DNA of 64,000 nucleotides from Anaerolineaceae bacterium (GTDB taxonomy: Bacteria > Chloroflexota > Anaerolineae > Anaerolineales > Anaerolineaceae). The notes beneath the pieces are model-generated. The model was not told the DNA's origin, did no database searches, and saw only the letters and a list, made by a program, of their open reading frames with translations. A program made the position numbers and the translations under genes. Numbering within the stretch: the first letter of the stretch is position 1; each line of letters begins with the position of its first letter. The stretch spans positions 1 through 64,000 of the forward strand of contig DUMZ01000009.1 in NCBI GenBank assembly GCA_012839565.1. Reading direction: 5' to 3'. Positions 52,068 to 60,656 of the stretch are shown one piece after another.

Positions 52068-52751
52068 TTAAAATGGCAAACTTCGGATGCAATATCCTTG
52101 ATTTACAATATTTGCCAACTCCACACCTCTCAAACCCGCCGCTTGCAGTTTCTTTCGAATGTTATATACATGAGTTCGTAACGAAACATAAAATAGAGCA
52201 TCTTCCTCACCCCACGTATGTAAGATTAGCTCCTCTTGTTTTATAATTGCCCCAAAATTAACCAGTAAGTACTCAAGGATTAAGTATTCTTTAGCGGTCA
52301 GTTGAACAAAAGTTTCTTGGATATAAATCTCACGCTTTACTTGATCAAGACGTAAATTTCCAGCCTCGATTTGATTCTTTCCCTGGAGATACTTTCTCCT
52401 AAACAAAGCTCTGATTCGAGCAAGCAATTCATCCAGATGAAATGGTTTGGTAAGATAGTCGTCCGCACCACTGTCTAATCCTTCCACCCTTTTGTTGACC
52501 GCGTCTCTCGCAGAGATGATGAAAATTAGCAAGTCAGGGTTGTTTGCTTTTAGTTTTTTACAAATGGTTATTCCATCTAAATCCGGCAGATTGAGGTCAA
52601 GCAATAACAAATCATAATCAAAGCTTTCAGCATAATGCAGCCCAGATTCCCCTGACCCGTTTACATCCACGATGTAACCTGCTTTTCTCAAACCAATGGC
52701 AAGTGGCCTGGAGAAATCCTCATCGTCTTCAATCAAGAGTAGTCTCTTCAT
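52068..52751 (-). CDS. OmpR/PhoB-family response regulator
   Basis: 227 residues. The receiver domain has the acidic cluster IEDDEDF, the phosphorylated Asp in LLLLDLNLPDLDG (about 53) and the Lys in YLTKPFHLDELL (about 104). The C-terminal winged helix ends LRTHVYNIRKKL, the OmpR-type recognition region. It is the first gene of the operon with the sensor kinase and the secreted I36-like protein, and divergent from the duplicated secreted-protein module, which it probably controls. ATG at 52751 is chosen; a GTG three codons upstream is possible. Confidence 0.93.
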   Translation of the reverse strand: MKRLLLIEDDEDFSRPLAIGLRKAGYIVDVNGSGESGLHYAESFDYDLLLLDLNLPDLDGITICKKLKANNPDLLIFIISARDAVNKRVEGLDSGADDYLTKPFHLDELLARIRALFRRKYLQGKNQIEAGNLRLDQVKREIYIQETFVQLTAKEYLILEYLLVNFGAIIKQEELILHTWGEEDALFYVSLRTHVYNIRKKLQAAGLRGVELANIVNQGYCIRSLPF

Positions 52752-52892
52752 CTTATTCACATTCTTTTAATTCTTCATTAATTCTATCAGATCCTGTACA
52801 AATATTTTTTGAGGGTGTTTAATAGTGAAACAGAACCCATTGGAAATTTTCTGTGTACATCATTGAAATGCAACAACTAAAACCTCTAAATC

Positions 52893-52925
52893 TTGACACG
52901 GATTTGACATCTCTTTTTATATAAT
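52893..52925 (+). promoter_or_regulatory. Direct-repeat response-regulator box and -10 of the secreted-protein module
   Basis: TTGACA occurs at 52893-52898 and again at 52904-52909, an 11-bp period, which is the spacing of OmpR/PhoB-type half sites. TATAAT (52920-52925) lies 10 bp beyond the second repeat and no -35 stands at the normal distance (the spacers would be 10 or 21 bp). This fits an activator-dependent promoter bound by the divergent response regulator. Confidence 0.6.
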
Positions 52926-53012
52926 GCTTTTAACGCTAAGTTTAAGGTGAATGCTTATGCGGACAAGAGAAAGAGGTGTATTACTATTCACCGCAAAATA
53001 AAGGAGTAAACA

Positions 53013-53393
53013 ATGGCACATCGAAAAAGAATATCTACAGCTTTTCTTCTTGCACTCGTCTGTTCTGTATTAGTAATTGGTACAGTCTTTGCTGGAAGTG
53101 GTATCCAACACCCAAACTTTGAAATCAAATTAGGACTTTACAGCACTGGTAGTGGCTGGGGAAAAACTCGGGTTCTCTCCCCTGGACCAGCCTACCGTCC
53201 CCAAGTGAACTGTGAACTTCAAAACAACGCTGGCGCTACAATTAGCACAGCAGCAGATTGGGGTACTTACGGTGCATCTCAAGCTTATGCCTATTGTCCC
53301 AACACTACCGGAGCATCTCCTACCCGCCTCTGGACAACACACAACCAATGGGTAAACGCGACTGTGTATACTTATTTCGACACCTTACCCTAG
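53013..53393 (+). CDS. Small Sec-secreted protein A of unknown family (first copy)
   Basis: 126 residues. A clear signal peptide (hydrophobic core about 9-26, likely cut after TVFA) leaves a mature protein of about 98 residues with two Cys (NCELQ and AYC). The central block SPGPAYRPQVNCELQNNAGA and ISTAADWGTYGASQAYAYC is nearly identical to the second copy at 55902, while the mature N-terminus and the last 25 residues differ. AAGGAG precedes the ATG. It could be a secreted toxin, signal or adhesin. The mature part does not show the lactococcin 972 pattern. The gene is followed by a large lipoprotein gene 70 bp on. Confidence 0.82.
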   Translation: MAHRKRISTAFLLALVCSVLVIGTVFAGSGIQHPNFEIKLGLYSTGSGWGKTRVLSPGPAYRPQVNCELQNNAGATISTAADWGTYGASQAYAYCPNTTGASPTRLWTTHNQWVNATVYTYFDTLP

Positions 53394-53463
53394 TGGAGTA
53401 TTAATTGCTCAGATTTAGGTTAACAATCTTTGCCACCTCTTTCTCAAAATGATCAGGAGTCCT

Positions 53464-55674
53464 ATGAAAAAAATCTACCTGTACTTGGTGTCAATGGCGA
53501 TTATCTTCACATTTGTAGCTTGTTCAGCTAAACCAACTGAAGTAAATCCAGGGATTTCTTCGACAACGCTACCACATCCATTCACCAGTGTGACTTCTTC
53601 CAATGAAACAGCTGGTGTTGTCATCCCTGAAGGAAGTAAGCGTTTCGGCTGGAAATTCGCTCCTCTTGCAGGTTTTGAGAGTTGCAATCAGCCGAGCGAG
53701 TGTCTAATAAACTATGAGGGTCGTCCGATCGAACTATCTTATGAGATTGAAACGTTAGGAAACAATGATATTGAAATAGGATTCGCTATTTTCATAGACG
53801 GGATGATTCAACCCCATCAAGTGATTAGGTCAACGCAAGTTGGGGGTGAGTTAATACCTTTTGATTTGAACCAATATGTCAGTGCCCATAAAGTCAGGAT
53901 GAATGAAAAAATTGAAATAACGATACGATTTAGTCCTATCACAGGTAAAAAAGGCCAAACCTTGAGTTTCACCCAAATGGTCATGCCCTATCCTTCTTTT
54001 CTGCCGGACTCTCCGGATCAGCACTTCGGAAACATTCAAGATGCGCATCCAAATGATTTCGGAACGATCAGATTTTTAGAAGATGCGCCATCCCAGTTAA
54101 CAAGTCCTGTTGTCCAGGTTGAGTCACAGCCTATTTCGGAAAGCATGAAGATAGTCAGTGAAAGCAACCCGTCAGGGAGGGTCCAGAGACCTTTTTATTA
54201 CTTTAACGACAGTAGTGCAGACTATATCAATAGATTGATGTTAAAAGATGGCAAAGCTAATCTCAGAATCCAAATGGGTGGTGGAGTTGAGGCAGAATAC
54301 AGAGTAATAATTTTTATAAACCATAAACCAGTCATGATTGAGGGAAACGAGAGCTTTATTATCAAATCAGCTTATGACCAGATTGTCACATATAATTTTA
54401 TATTAGATACTCATGAATTACCAAGATTCAATAGCCTCTATGCGACCATTTTGCCGACCGGTGACGGTTTTCTTCTGAATCCTGAAAGTGGTTTCAAATC
54501 TAAATCCATTTTATTGATAAACGAGGATGCCCCATGGTTAGGCGAGGCGTCGCAAACATCCACTCCTGGAAATAACACGATGGATCCGGGTATGTTATTC
54601 GATAGTAGTTTCTCTCAGGATGGATTACAAGATCTGAGCAGCGAATTGATAAGCAACAACATTTCATCTGGAGATATTTTGTGCCTAACGAACATGGGTG
54701 GTTCGAACATTTTTTTAGCACTTGATGAGAAACTACTGCTTATTGACACCAGTTCCGGTAAGATTCATAAAGAGAGTCCTAGCAAATTCGATTTTAGCCA
54801 GAGATCAGTTGAATGTTTCAGAGTTGTGGATGGGATAGCGATATTAACAACAGATGCATTGAATAACACAACCCTAGCCCACTTTTTTGATTCCGATCTT
54901 CAGGAAATAAAAACTTTTGATCCAGCGAGCCTACTTGGAATCGAAGATTTTTTTAGTAATACGTGTGTAATTTCAGCATCCGGTAAGTTGATAGCTTGTC
55001 TCGATAACAGTTTTACATCAATAGTTGTTGCTGACATAGACTCTGGAACAAGGTTGAAAACTATCGATATTTCCGATGAATTTAAAGATATAAGGTTCAG
55101 AATCCAGAAACTTGCTTTTGGGGGTGATGATAAATTCCTGGCATTTGTTGGTATAGATGCTGATCAATCATCTTCATTCAAGACAAGCTATGGAATAATT
55201 GATTTGGATCAAATCCGGGTTTTATTCACAAACTCTAAGAATAACTTGAATGAATACTTAATTCAAGACTCCTCCTCTCATTTCCTATTTATTGAAAGAA
55301 GAGGCGTTTTCAATTATAGTGACGGAAATGTGGCTTTGTATGATTGGATGAGGCAAGAGGGAAGACTCATACCCTTTGCACACGGCCATGTGGATCAACG
55401 GGAAAGTTTTACAGTAACGATTTCACCCACTGGTCAATATCTCACTGGATTTGAAACTCATTACGGCGATATTGTTGATGAGCGTTTCACCCATACAAAG
55501 TATGTCCTGCGCATTTATGATATGAGGACTCTGGCAATTGCAAAGGAAATAGCCCTTGAGGGGTACTTTGCCTGGGTTCCAAAAGTGAGTTTTACAGCCA
55601 ATGAAGATGCAGTTCTTATTGCACTCTCTGAGTGGAATAAGCAAGTTCGTCTATTGAAGTACAGTATCCCCTAG
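53464..55674 (+). CDS. Large lipoprotein with beta-rich N-domain and propeller-like C-domain (first copy)
   Basis: 736 residues. A lipoprotein signal ends FTFVAC (Cys about residue 20). About 45-190 is a beta-sandwich-like domain with LSYEIETLG, IGFAIFIDGMIQPHQVI and ITIRFSPITGKKGQTLSF. About 200-370 is a second beta region with ANLRIQMGGGVEAEYRV and SFIIKSAYDQIVTYNF. About 395-736 consists of short repeated blade-like strands (FLALDEKLLLIDTSSGKI, FLAFVGIDAD, YVLRIYDMRTLAIAKEI), suggesting a propeller. It would sit on the outer face of the membrane as a receptor, immunity or adhesion factor for the secreted protein encoded just before. The start at 53464 has CAGGAG upstream. About two-thirds identical by eye to the copy at 56346. 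Confidence 0.8.
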   Translation: MKKIYLYLVSMAIIFTFVACSAKPTEVNPGISSTTLPHPFTSVTSSNETAGVVIPEGSKRFGWKFAPLAGFESCNQPSECLINYEGRPIELSYEIETLGNNDIEIGFAIFIDGMIQPHQVIRSTQVGGELIPFDLNQYVSAHKVRMNEKIEITIRFSPITGKKGQTLSFTQMVMPYPSFLPDSPDQHFGNIQDAHPNDFGTIRFLEDAPSQLTSPVVQVESQPISESMKIVSESNPSGRVQRPFYYFNDSSADYINRLMLKDGKANLRIQMGGGVEAEYRVIIFINHKPVMIEGNESFIIKSAYDQIVTYNFILDTHELPRFNSLYATILPTGDGFLLNPESGFKSKSILLINEDAPWLGEASQTSTPGNNTMDPGMLFDSSFSQDGLQDLSSELISNNISSGDILCLTNMGGSNIFLALDEKLLLIDTSSGKIHKESPSKFDFSQRSVECFRVVDGIAILTTDALNNTTLAHFFDSDLQEIKTFDPASLLGIEDFFSNTCVISASGKLIACLDNSFTSIVVADIDSGTRLKTIDISDEFKDIRFRIQKLAFGGDDKFLAFVGIDADQSSSFKTSYGIIDLDQIRVLFTNSKNNLNEYLIQDSSSHFLFIERRGVFNYSDGNVALYDWMRQEGRLIPFAHGHVDQRESFTVTISPTGQYLTGFETHYGDIVDERFTHTKYVLRIYDMRTLAIAKEIALEGYFAWVPKVSFTANEDAVLIALSEWNKQVRLLKYSIP

Positions 55675-55901
55675 ATGGGTTCGGATCTAACGAATTGTTT
55701 GTATCGTTTAATAGGAGAAGAATCAAGTAGTTTGACAAGTTTCAATCTACGTTACAACGACCTCTTGAAACGCACACGGTACCTGTGGCCCTAAAACGCC
55801 TGCTTTCCAAACCGTAGTACACTAGAAATGTGGAGAAGTGGTGAACACCTGACACAAAAAAAAGATGTGGCCCAAGTTTCACCGCCAAAAAGGAGTAAAT
55901 G

Positions 55902-56279
55902 ATGGTACACCGAAAAAGAATATCTACAGCATTTCTTCTTGCACTCGTCTGTTCTGTATTAGTGATTGGTTCAGTCTTTTCTGCAAGTGGTATCCAACAT
56001 GCTAACTTTCAAAATACATATGGTCTGAACAGTGCTGGAGGCTGGGGAAAAACTCGGGTTCTCTCCCCTGGGTCAGCCTACCGTCCCCAAGTGAACTGTG
56101 AACTTCAAAACAACGCTGGCGCTACAATTAGCACCGCAGCAGATTGGGGATATTACGGTGCATCCCAAGCCTATGCTTATTGTTCAAATAAGACAGGAGC
56201 GTCGCCAACCCGGTTATGGTTGACACATAACCACTGTGTAAATGGAAGCTGTGAAGCATTTTATTACACTTTGCCCTAA
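55902..56279 (+). CDS. Small Sec-secreted protein B of unknown family (second copy)
   Basis: 125 residues, paralogue of the protein at 53013. The signal peptide is nearly identical and the mature core (YRPQVNCELQ, ADWGYYGASQAYAYC) is conserved; the C-terminus is different and has two extra Cys (NHCVNGSC), so four in the mature protein. The start at 55902 aligns with that of the first copy; an ATG one codon earlier also exists. At DNA level, 56040-56149 differs from 53154-53263 at only three positions. The 227-bp gap before it holds a TACACT-type -10 candidate and no gene. Confidence 0.82.
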   Translation: MVHRKRISTAFLLALVCSVLVIGSVFSASGIQHANFQNTYGLNSAGGWGKTRVLSPGSAYRPQVNCELQNNAGATISTAADWGYYGASQAYAYCSNKTGASPTRLWLTHNHCVNGSCEAFYYTLP

Positions 56280-56345
56280 ACCGAATCACGGGAAACATTA
56301 ATTAGTTTTGTTTCTATCACCTCTTTCTCGTTTCTTGGGAGAAAA

Positions 56346-58559
56346 ATGAAAAAAAACATTAAAACCATACTGCTTATCGTGTCTCTTTTATCGCTGGTTG
56401 CATGTTCGCAGAAACCAGCTGAGGACACATTGAATAACTCACCCACCCTCCTCCCGAATCCATTTGTTGAACGAACCTCTTCTGGAGCAGGCACTGAAGA
56501 AAGCGTTTCTAACCCAAGCTTCCATTTTTCCTATAATAGAGGGCCAATAGCAGGATTCGAAAATTGCAACCACGATAACAGAGATTGTTATATAAATTTT
56601 TCAGGAGACCCTATTGAAGTTGTCTTTGGTTTGGGAGACAATGGAAACAGTGATGGAATCGAACTTGGACTGGCTATCTTCATTGATGGCGCAATTCAAC
56701 CCCATCAGGTCATCAAGTCGACACAATCGTCCGAAGGGTTACGACCGGTTGATGAGCTGCAATACTTAAGTACCCATAAAATGAAAAAAAATGAACACAT
56801 TGAGGTAACCATCCGCTTTATACCAGTTACAGGAAAAAAAGGACAAACCTTGAGCTTTAATCAAATGGTGATGCTTTACCCCTCATACTTGCCAGACTCA
56901 CCAGACAAATACTTTGGAATCATGCATGATGCCCATCCTTATGATTATGGAACAGTTAGATTCCTTGAAGATGCCCCATCCCAGATAGAAAGTCCAGACG
57001 TTCAGGTTGAATCGCAACCTATTCCTGAAAGCTTAAAAAGGGTTAGTGAAGACAATCCGACAGGCAGGGTTCAAAATCCTTTTTACTATTTTAATGATGG
57101 CAGCGGAGACTATATTGCCAGATTATTTCTGAAAAATGGCAAAGCAAATCTAAGGATACAAATCGGTGGCGGTGTGGAAGCTTCCTATCGGGTTTCGGTT
57201 TTTGTAAACCATAATCCAGTAATGATTGAGGGAAACGAAAGTTTCATCATCAAATCAGCTTATGACCAGATTGTAACATACAACTTCGAGTTGGATGCCC
57301 AGGGGTTGCCAAGATTCAACAGCCTTTACGCAACCATCTTGCCAATTGGTGATGGCTATCTTCTGAATCCTGAAAGCGGGAACAAAACCAAATCCATTTT
57401 ATTGATAAACGAGGATGCGCCATGGGCAGGAGAGTTCTCGCGCGCCTCCATTCCTGGGCAAGAAACGTCAAACCCGGGAACGATAATCGAAAGTCATTTT
57501 TCTCCGGATGGATTACAAGATCTGAGCAGCGGGTTGATAGACAATCATATTTCATCAGGAGATATTGAATATCTTTCCAACATGAGTGATTCAAGTTTGT
57601 TTTTAGCAACTGCTGAGAAACTGTTACTTATTGACGCCAATTCCGGTAAAATCCTGAAAGCCATTCCAAGCGGTTTCCCATCTCCAAGTCTTACGTCATA
57701 TTACAAAATCCGGGATGGGATAGCCATTTCTATAACAGATGTTGTTGCTAATACAACGCACGTCCGCCTGTTTGATTCCGATCTTCAGGAAATAAAAAAA
57801 ATTAACCCAGCAAGCCTTCTTGGGATCGAAAAAATTTTTAGTGGCACATGTGCGATTTCAGCGTCTGGTGAGATCATGGCTTGCCTCGATAACAGCTTTA
57901 CATCAGTAATTGTTGCAAATATAGACACTGGAACAAGACTGAATACATTTGATATTTCCAACGAATTTAAAAAAATAAGTTTTAGAATCTCGTCACTCGC
58001 TTTTGGGGGTAATGATAAATTCCTGGCATTTGTTGGTTACGATGCTGGTAGCGCATCTTCGGATCAGACAAGCTATGGAATAATTGATTTGGATCAGAAC
58101 CGGGTTGTTTTCACGAATTCTAAAACCAATTTGAATGAACTATTAATTCAAGTCTCGTCTTCTCAAATGCTTTTTGTGGAAAAAAAACACTTTTTCAATA
58201 GTAGCGATGGCAGTGTGCTTTTATTTGATTTGGCGAAGCAAGATGAAAGACTGATTGGCTTTACACACGATGCCACAGAAGATTATCGTGAAAGTTTTAC
58301 AATTAGAATTTCACCGAAGGGACAATATCTAACCGGATGCCAAGTACAAGCCCTCCCTCGAAGTGATGGGTTTATAAGCTTTATCCTCCGTATTTATGAT
58401 ATGAATACGATGGCGATACGGAAGGAAATAAGCCTCAATGGAAGCTTTAGTGGTTTTCCCAATGTGACTTATACGTCAATGGAAGATTCTATTTTCATCG
58501 CTCTCTCTGAGTGGTCTAATGATCGTCAAATTCGCCTTTTAAAGTACACCATACCTTAA
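56346..58559 (+). CDS. Large lipoprotein with beta-rich N-domain and propeller-like C-domain (second copy)
   Basis: 737 residues, paralogue of the protein at 53464 over its full length. Lipobox SLVAC (Cys about residue 21). Conserved blocks include NESFIIKSAYDQIVTYNF, LPRFNSLYATILP, SILLINEDAPW and the final QIRLLKY. The linker after the lipid Cys and several propeller strands have drifted. It lies 66 bp after its small secreted partner, the same spacing as in the first pair, and is followed 47 bp later by the ABC ATPase gene. Confidence 0.8.
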   Translation: MKKNIKTILLIVSLLSLVACSQKPAEDTLNNSPTLLPNPFVERTSSGAGTEESVSNPSFHFSYNRGPIAGFENCNHDNRDCYINFSGDPIEVVFGLGDNGNSDGIELGLAIFIDGAIQPHQVIKSTQSSEGLRPVDELQYLSTHKMKKNEHIEVTIRFIPVTGKKGQTLSFNQMVMLYPSYLPDSPDKYFGIMHDAHPYDYGTVRFLEDAPSQIESPDVQVESQPIPESLKRVSEDNPTGRVQNPFYYFNDGSGDYIARLFLKNGKANLRIQIGGGVEASYRVSVFVNHNPVMIEGNESFIIKSAYDQIVTYNFELDAQGLPRFNSLYATILPIGDGYLLNPESGNKTKSILLINEDAPWAGEFSRASIPGQETSNPGTIIESHFSPDGLQDLSSGLIDNHISSGDIEYLSNMSDSSLFLATAEKLLLIDANSGKILKAIPSGFPSPSLTSYYKIRDGIAISITDVVANTTHVRLFDSDLQEIKKINPASLLGIEKIFSGTCAISASGEIMACLDNSFTSVIVANIDTGTRLNTFDISNEFKKISFRISSLAFGGNDKFLAFVGYDAGSASSDQTSYGIIDLDQNRVVFTNSKTNLNELLIQVSSSQMLFVEKKHFFNSSDGSVLLFDLAKQDERLIGFTHDATEDYRESFTIRISPKGQYLTGCQVQALPRSDGFISFILRIYDMNTMAIRKEISLNGSFSGFPNVTYTSMEDSIFIALSEWSNDRQIRLLKYTIP

Positions 58560-58606
58560 ATTGCATTTTTTGGGAAAATCGTTCAGCTTGTTAACAAGGA
58601 GCTTTC

Positions 58607-59488
58607 ATGCTATCAGTAAAAAATCTTACAAAAAAATATGGCAAACAGATTGCCGTTAATGGGATCAACATTCAATTTAATAACGGTATTTATGGCTTGC
58701 TCGGTCCAAATGGTGCTGGCAAAACGACCCTTCTGAGCATGATTATGGGTGCTCTGCGCCCAGACCAGGGAGAAATCTTCTTTGAAGGCGTGTCGCTGGC
58801 GAAGAACAGAGACGCATTTAACGCCAAAGTGGGGTATTTGCCCCAGGGTCCGGTCTTTTACAAGGAATTCACCGGGGCGGAATTTCTGGAATACATCTGC
58901 GTTTTAAAAGATATCCCCAAAACGGACCACAAACAACAGATTGAGCGCGTTATGGAAGAAGTCAACCTGATCGATGTCGGAGAAAAACGTATCGGAGCCT
59001 ACTCGGGTGGAATGCGCCAAAGGCTCGGAATTGCCCAGGCCCTTCTGGGCAATCCGCAGGTTTTGGTTTTTGATGAACCAACTGCCGGGCTTGACCCTAT
59101 TGAGCGCATTCGCTTTAGAAACACGCTTTCAAGGTTTTCAAGTGACAAAACCATTATCATCGCCACGCACATTGTGACCGATATTGAGTCAATCGCCCAG
59201 GCGGTTGTGGTGATTAAAGATGGCATCGTCCTGACCCAAGACTCCCCCGAATCACTCATGCGGTCAATCAATGGCATGGTATGGTCGCTTAATGTACCCA
59301 TTGATGCTATTGACCACTATATCAGCAATTTTCGCATAAGCAATATTCAACTGAACGATCAACATTACGCGCTTAGAATCATCCACAAAGAAGCCCCTGA
59401 TTCGGATGCTGTGCTTGCCACACCACGTTTGGAGGAAGTTTACATCTATCTGACAAAAGGAACCATCCATGACGACACTACGCTTTGA
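58607..59488 (+). CDS. ABC transporter ATPase of the secreted-protein module
   Basis: 293 residues. Walker A LLGPNGAGKTTLL (about 32-44), Q-loop YLPQGPVFYKEF, signature YSGGMRQRLGIAQAL, Walker B VLVFDEPTAGLDP and switch His in IIATHIVTDI are complete; a C-terminal extension of about 75 residues resembles those of drug/peptide-exporting or immunity-type ABC-2 ATPases. ATG with AAGGAG upstream. It overlaps the permease gene by 20 bp. It would energise export, or removal of membrane-active molecules, for the module. Confidence 0.93.
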   Translation: MLSVKNLTKKYGKQIAVNGINIQFNNGIYGLLGPNGAGKTTLLSMIMGALRPDQGEIFFEGVSLAKNRDAFNAKVGYLPQGPVFYKEFTGAEFLEYICVLKDIPKTDHKQQIERVMEEVNLIDVGEKRIGAYSGGMRQRLGIAQALLGNPQVLVFDEPTAGLDPIERIRFRNTLSRFSSDKTIIIATHIVTDIESIAQAVVVIKDGIVLTQDSPESLMRSINGMVWSLNVPIDAIDHYISNFRISNIQLNDQHYALRIIHKEAPDSDAVLATPRLEEVYIYLTKGTIHDDTTL

Positions 59489-60638
59489 ATTCATAAAGGT
59501 ATTCAGAAGACCATATTTTATTATCAGCATCCTACTTTTCACGCTCATAAACTTTGCTGCTATTTTCATTACAAATAAAGGCTATCAAAATTGGGTTGGG
59601 GAAGATCATCAAAACAAGGTTTGTGAGGAATTTCTCTGCGGTCCGATAGACAGTCAAAAAATTGACAAGGTTATCAGTGAGACTAAACGGTTGTCAGATA
59701 TCGTTGCCTCTCAAAAATTCAGCCGAGAGTATGATTCAAATACTATTACTGGGTACTTATTCGGTGATTTCAACCTTTATTATGGTTACCTAGAGCCTAA
59801 TCTTAAATACGCAGTAAGTTATGCTTATGATATGCAAGATATTATACATAGAGCGTATGAAAATGTCGAATTTTATGAGCAAGTTGGAAATATAAAAGAA
59901 CTGAATAAGAACCACGACATTATTCAGTTGTATTCCGGTCGTTCGATCAATGAATATCGGAACTTATATGGCGCCAGATATCTGTTGTTCTATGATTTTT
60001 CGGGACTTCTAATCATATTTCTTTTAGTCTTGACACTTACTCCTGGTTTCGTCTCCGAAAGAGAAAACCGAATGTACCAATTGTTTCCAACATTTCCAAG
60101 CGGGGAACGGAAGATAAACTCTACAAAGTTTTTATTCATAATTCTCATCACTTTAATGTATTGTATCTGGTTCTTCATCATGGATCTGATCGGTTTTGCT
60201 TTGTTTTCTCACTTGCAGGGCTTTTCCATGCCACTATACTCAATCCAGGAATTTCAACTGACGCCTCTTAATCTATCAATCGGCCAATTTTATGTTGTCT
60301 GCCTGATCCTCAAGATATTTGGCATGCTTATCATCTCCTTTTATATAGCCATCTTATCCAAGTTCCTTCCTAAAATCGTCTATGTCTTTTTAGGAAGCGT
60401 CCTACCCCTCGTATTATTTATTTTTTGGCTGCCAAGAGCATATTCCACGTTGGGTTGGCTTGATTTCATTAATCCCATGCACTTGATAAAGAACAGATAT
60501 ATATTCCTTGCATATGACCCCATTTTTGTCGGATCTAATCCCATTCAACCTGTGCTTCTTGCGGTTTTGGTAGCTATGCTCTTGATCATTATTTCTAGTA
60601 TCATCATCCAAACCAGGATACGTCCAAGGTTTGCTTAG
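59469..60638 (+). CDS. ABC-2-type permease of the secreted-protein module
   Basis: 389 residues. One N-terminal membrane helix (about 15-33) is followed by an outside domain of about 140 residues and five further helices between about 178 and 385, the layout of ABC-2/BcrB-like permeases with a large first loop. The middle helices flank FVSERENRMYQLFPTFPSGE, a cytoplasmic coupling-like segment after the second helix. It overlaps the ATPase gene by 20 bp and is followed 18 bp later by a second permease-like gene. Confidence 0.88.
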   Translation: MTTLRFEFIKVFRRPYFIISILLFTLINFAAIFITNKGYQNWVGEDHQNKVCEEFLCGPIDSQKIDKVISETKRLSDIVASQKFSREYDSNTITGYLFGDFNLYYGYLEPNLKYAVSYAYDMQDIIHRAYENVEFYEQVGNIKELNKNHDIIQLYSGRSINEYRNLYGARYLLFYDFSGLLIIFLLVLTLTPGFVSERENRMYQLFPTFPSGERKINSTKFLFIILITLMYCIWFFIMDLIGFALFSHLQGFSMPLYSIQEFQLTPLNLSIGQFYVVCLILKIFGMLIISFYIAILSKFLPKIVYVFLGSVLPLVLFIFWLPRAYSTLGWLDFINPMHLIKNRYIFLAYDPIFVGSNPIQPVLLAVLVAMLLIIISSIIIQTRIRPRFA

Positions 60639-60656
60639 GTGTTTCCGGAGGTATGA

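Noticed and set aside
53013..53393. Lactococcin 972-type bacteriocin
   Set aside because: The operon style (small secreted protein, large membrane-associated protein, ABC ATPase) is similar, but the mature sequence lacks the lactococcin 972 aromatic/Gly pattern and is about twice as long.
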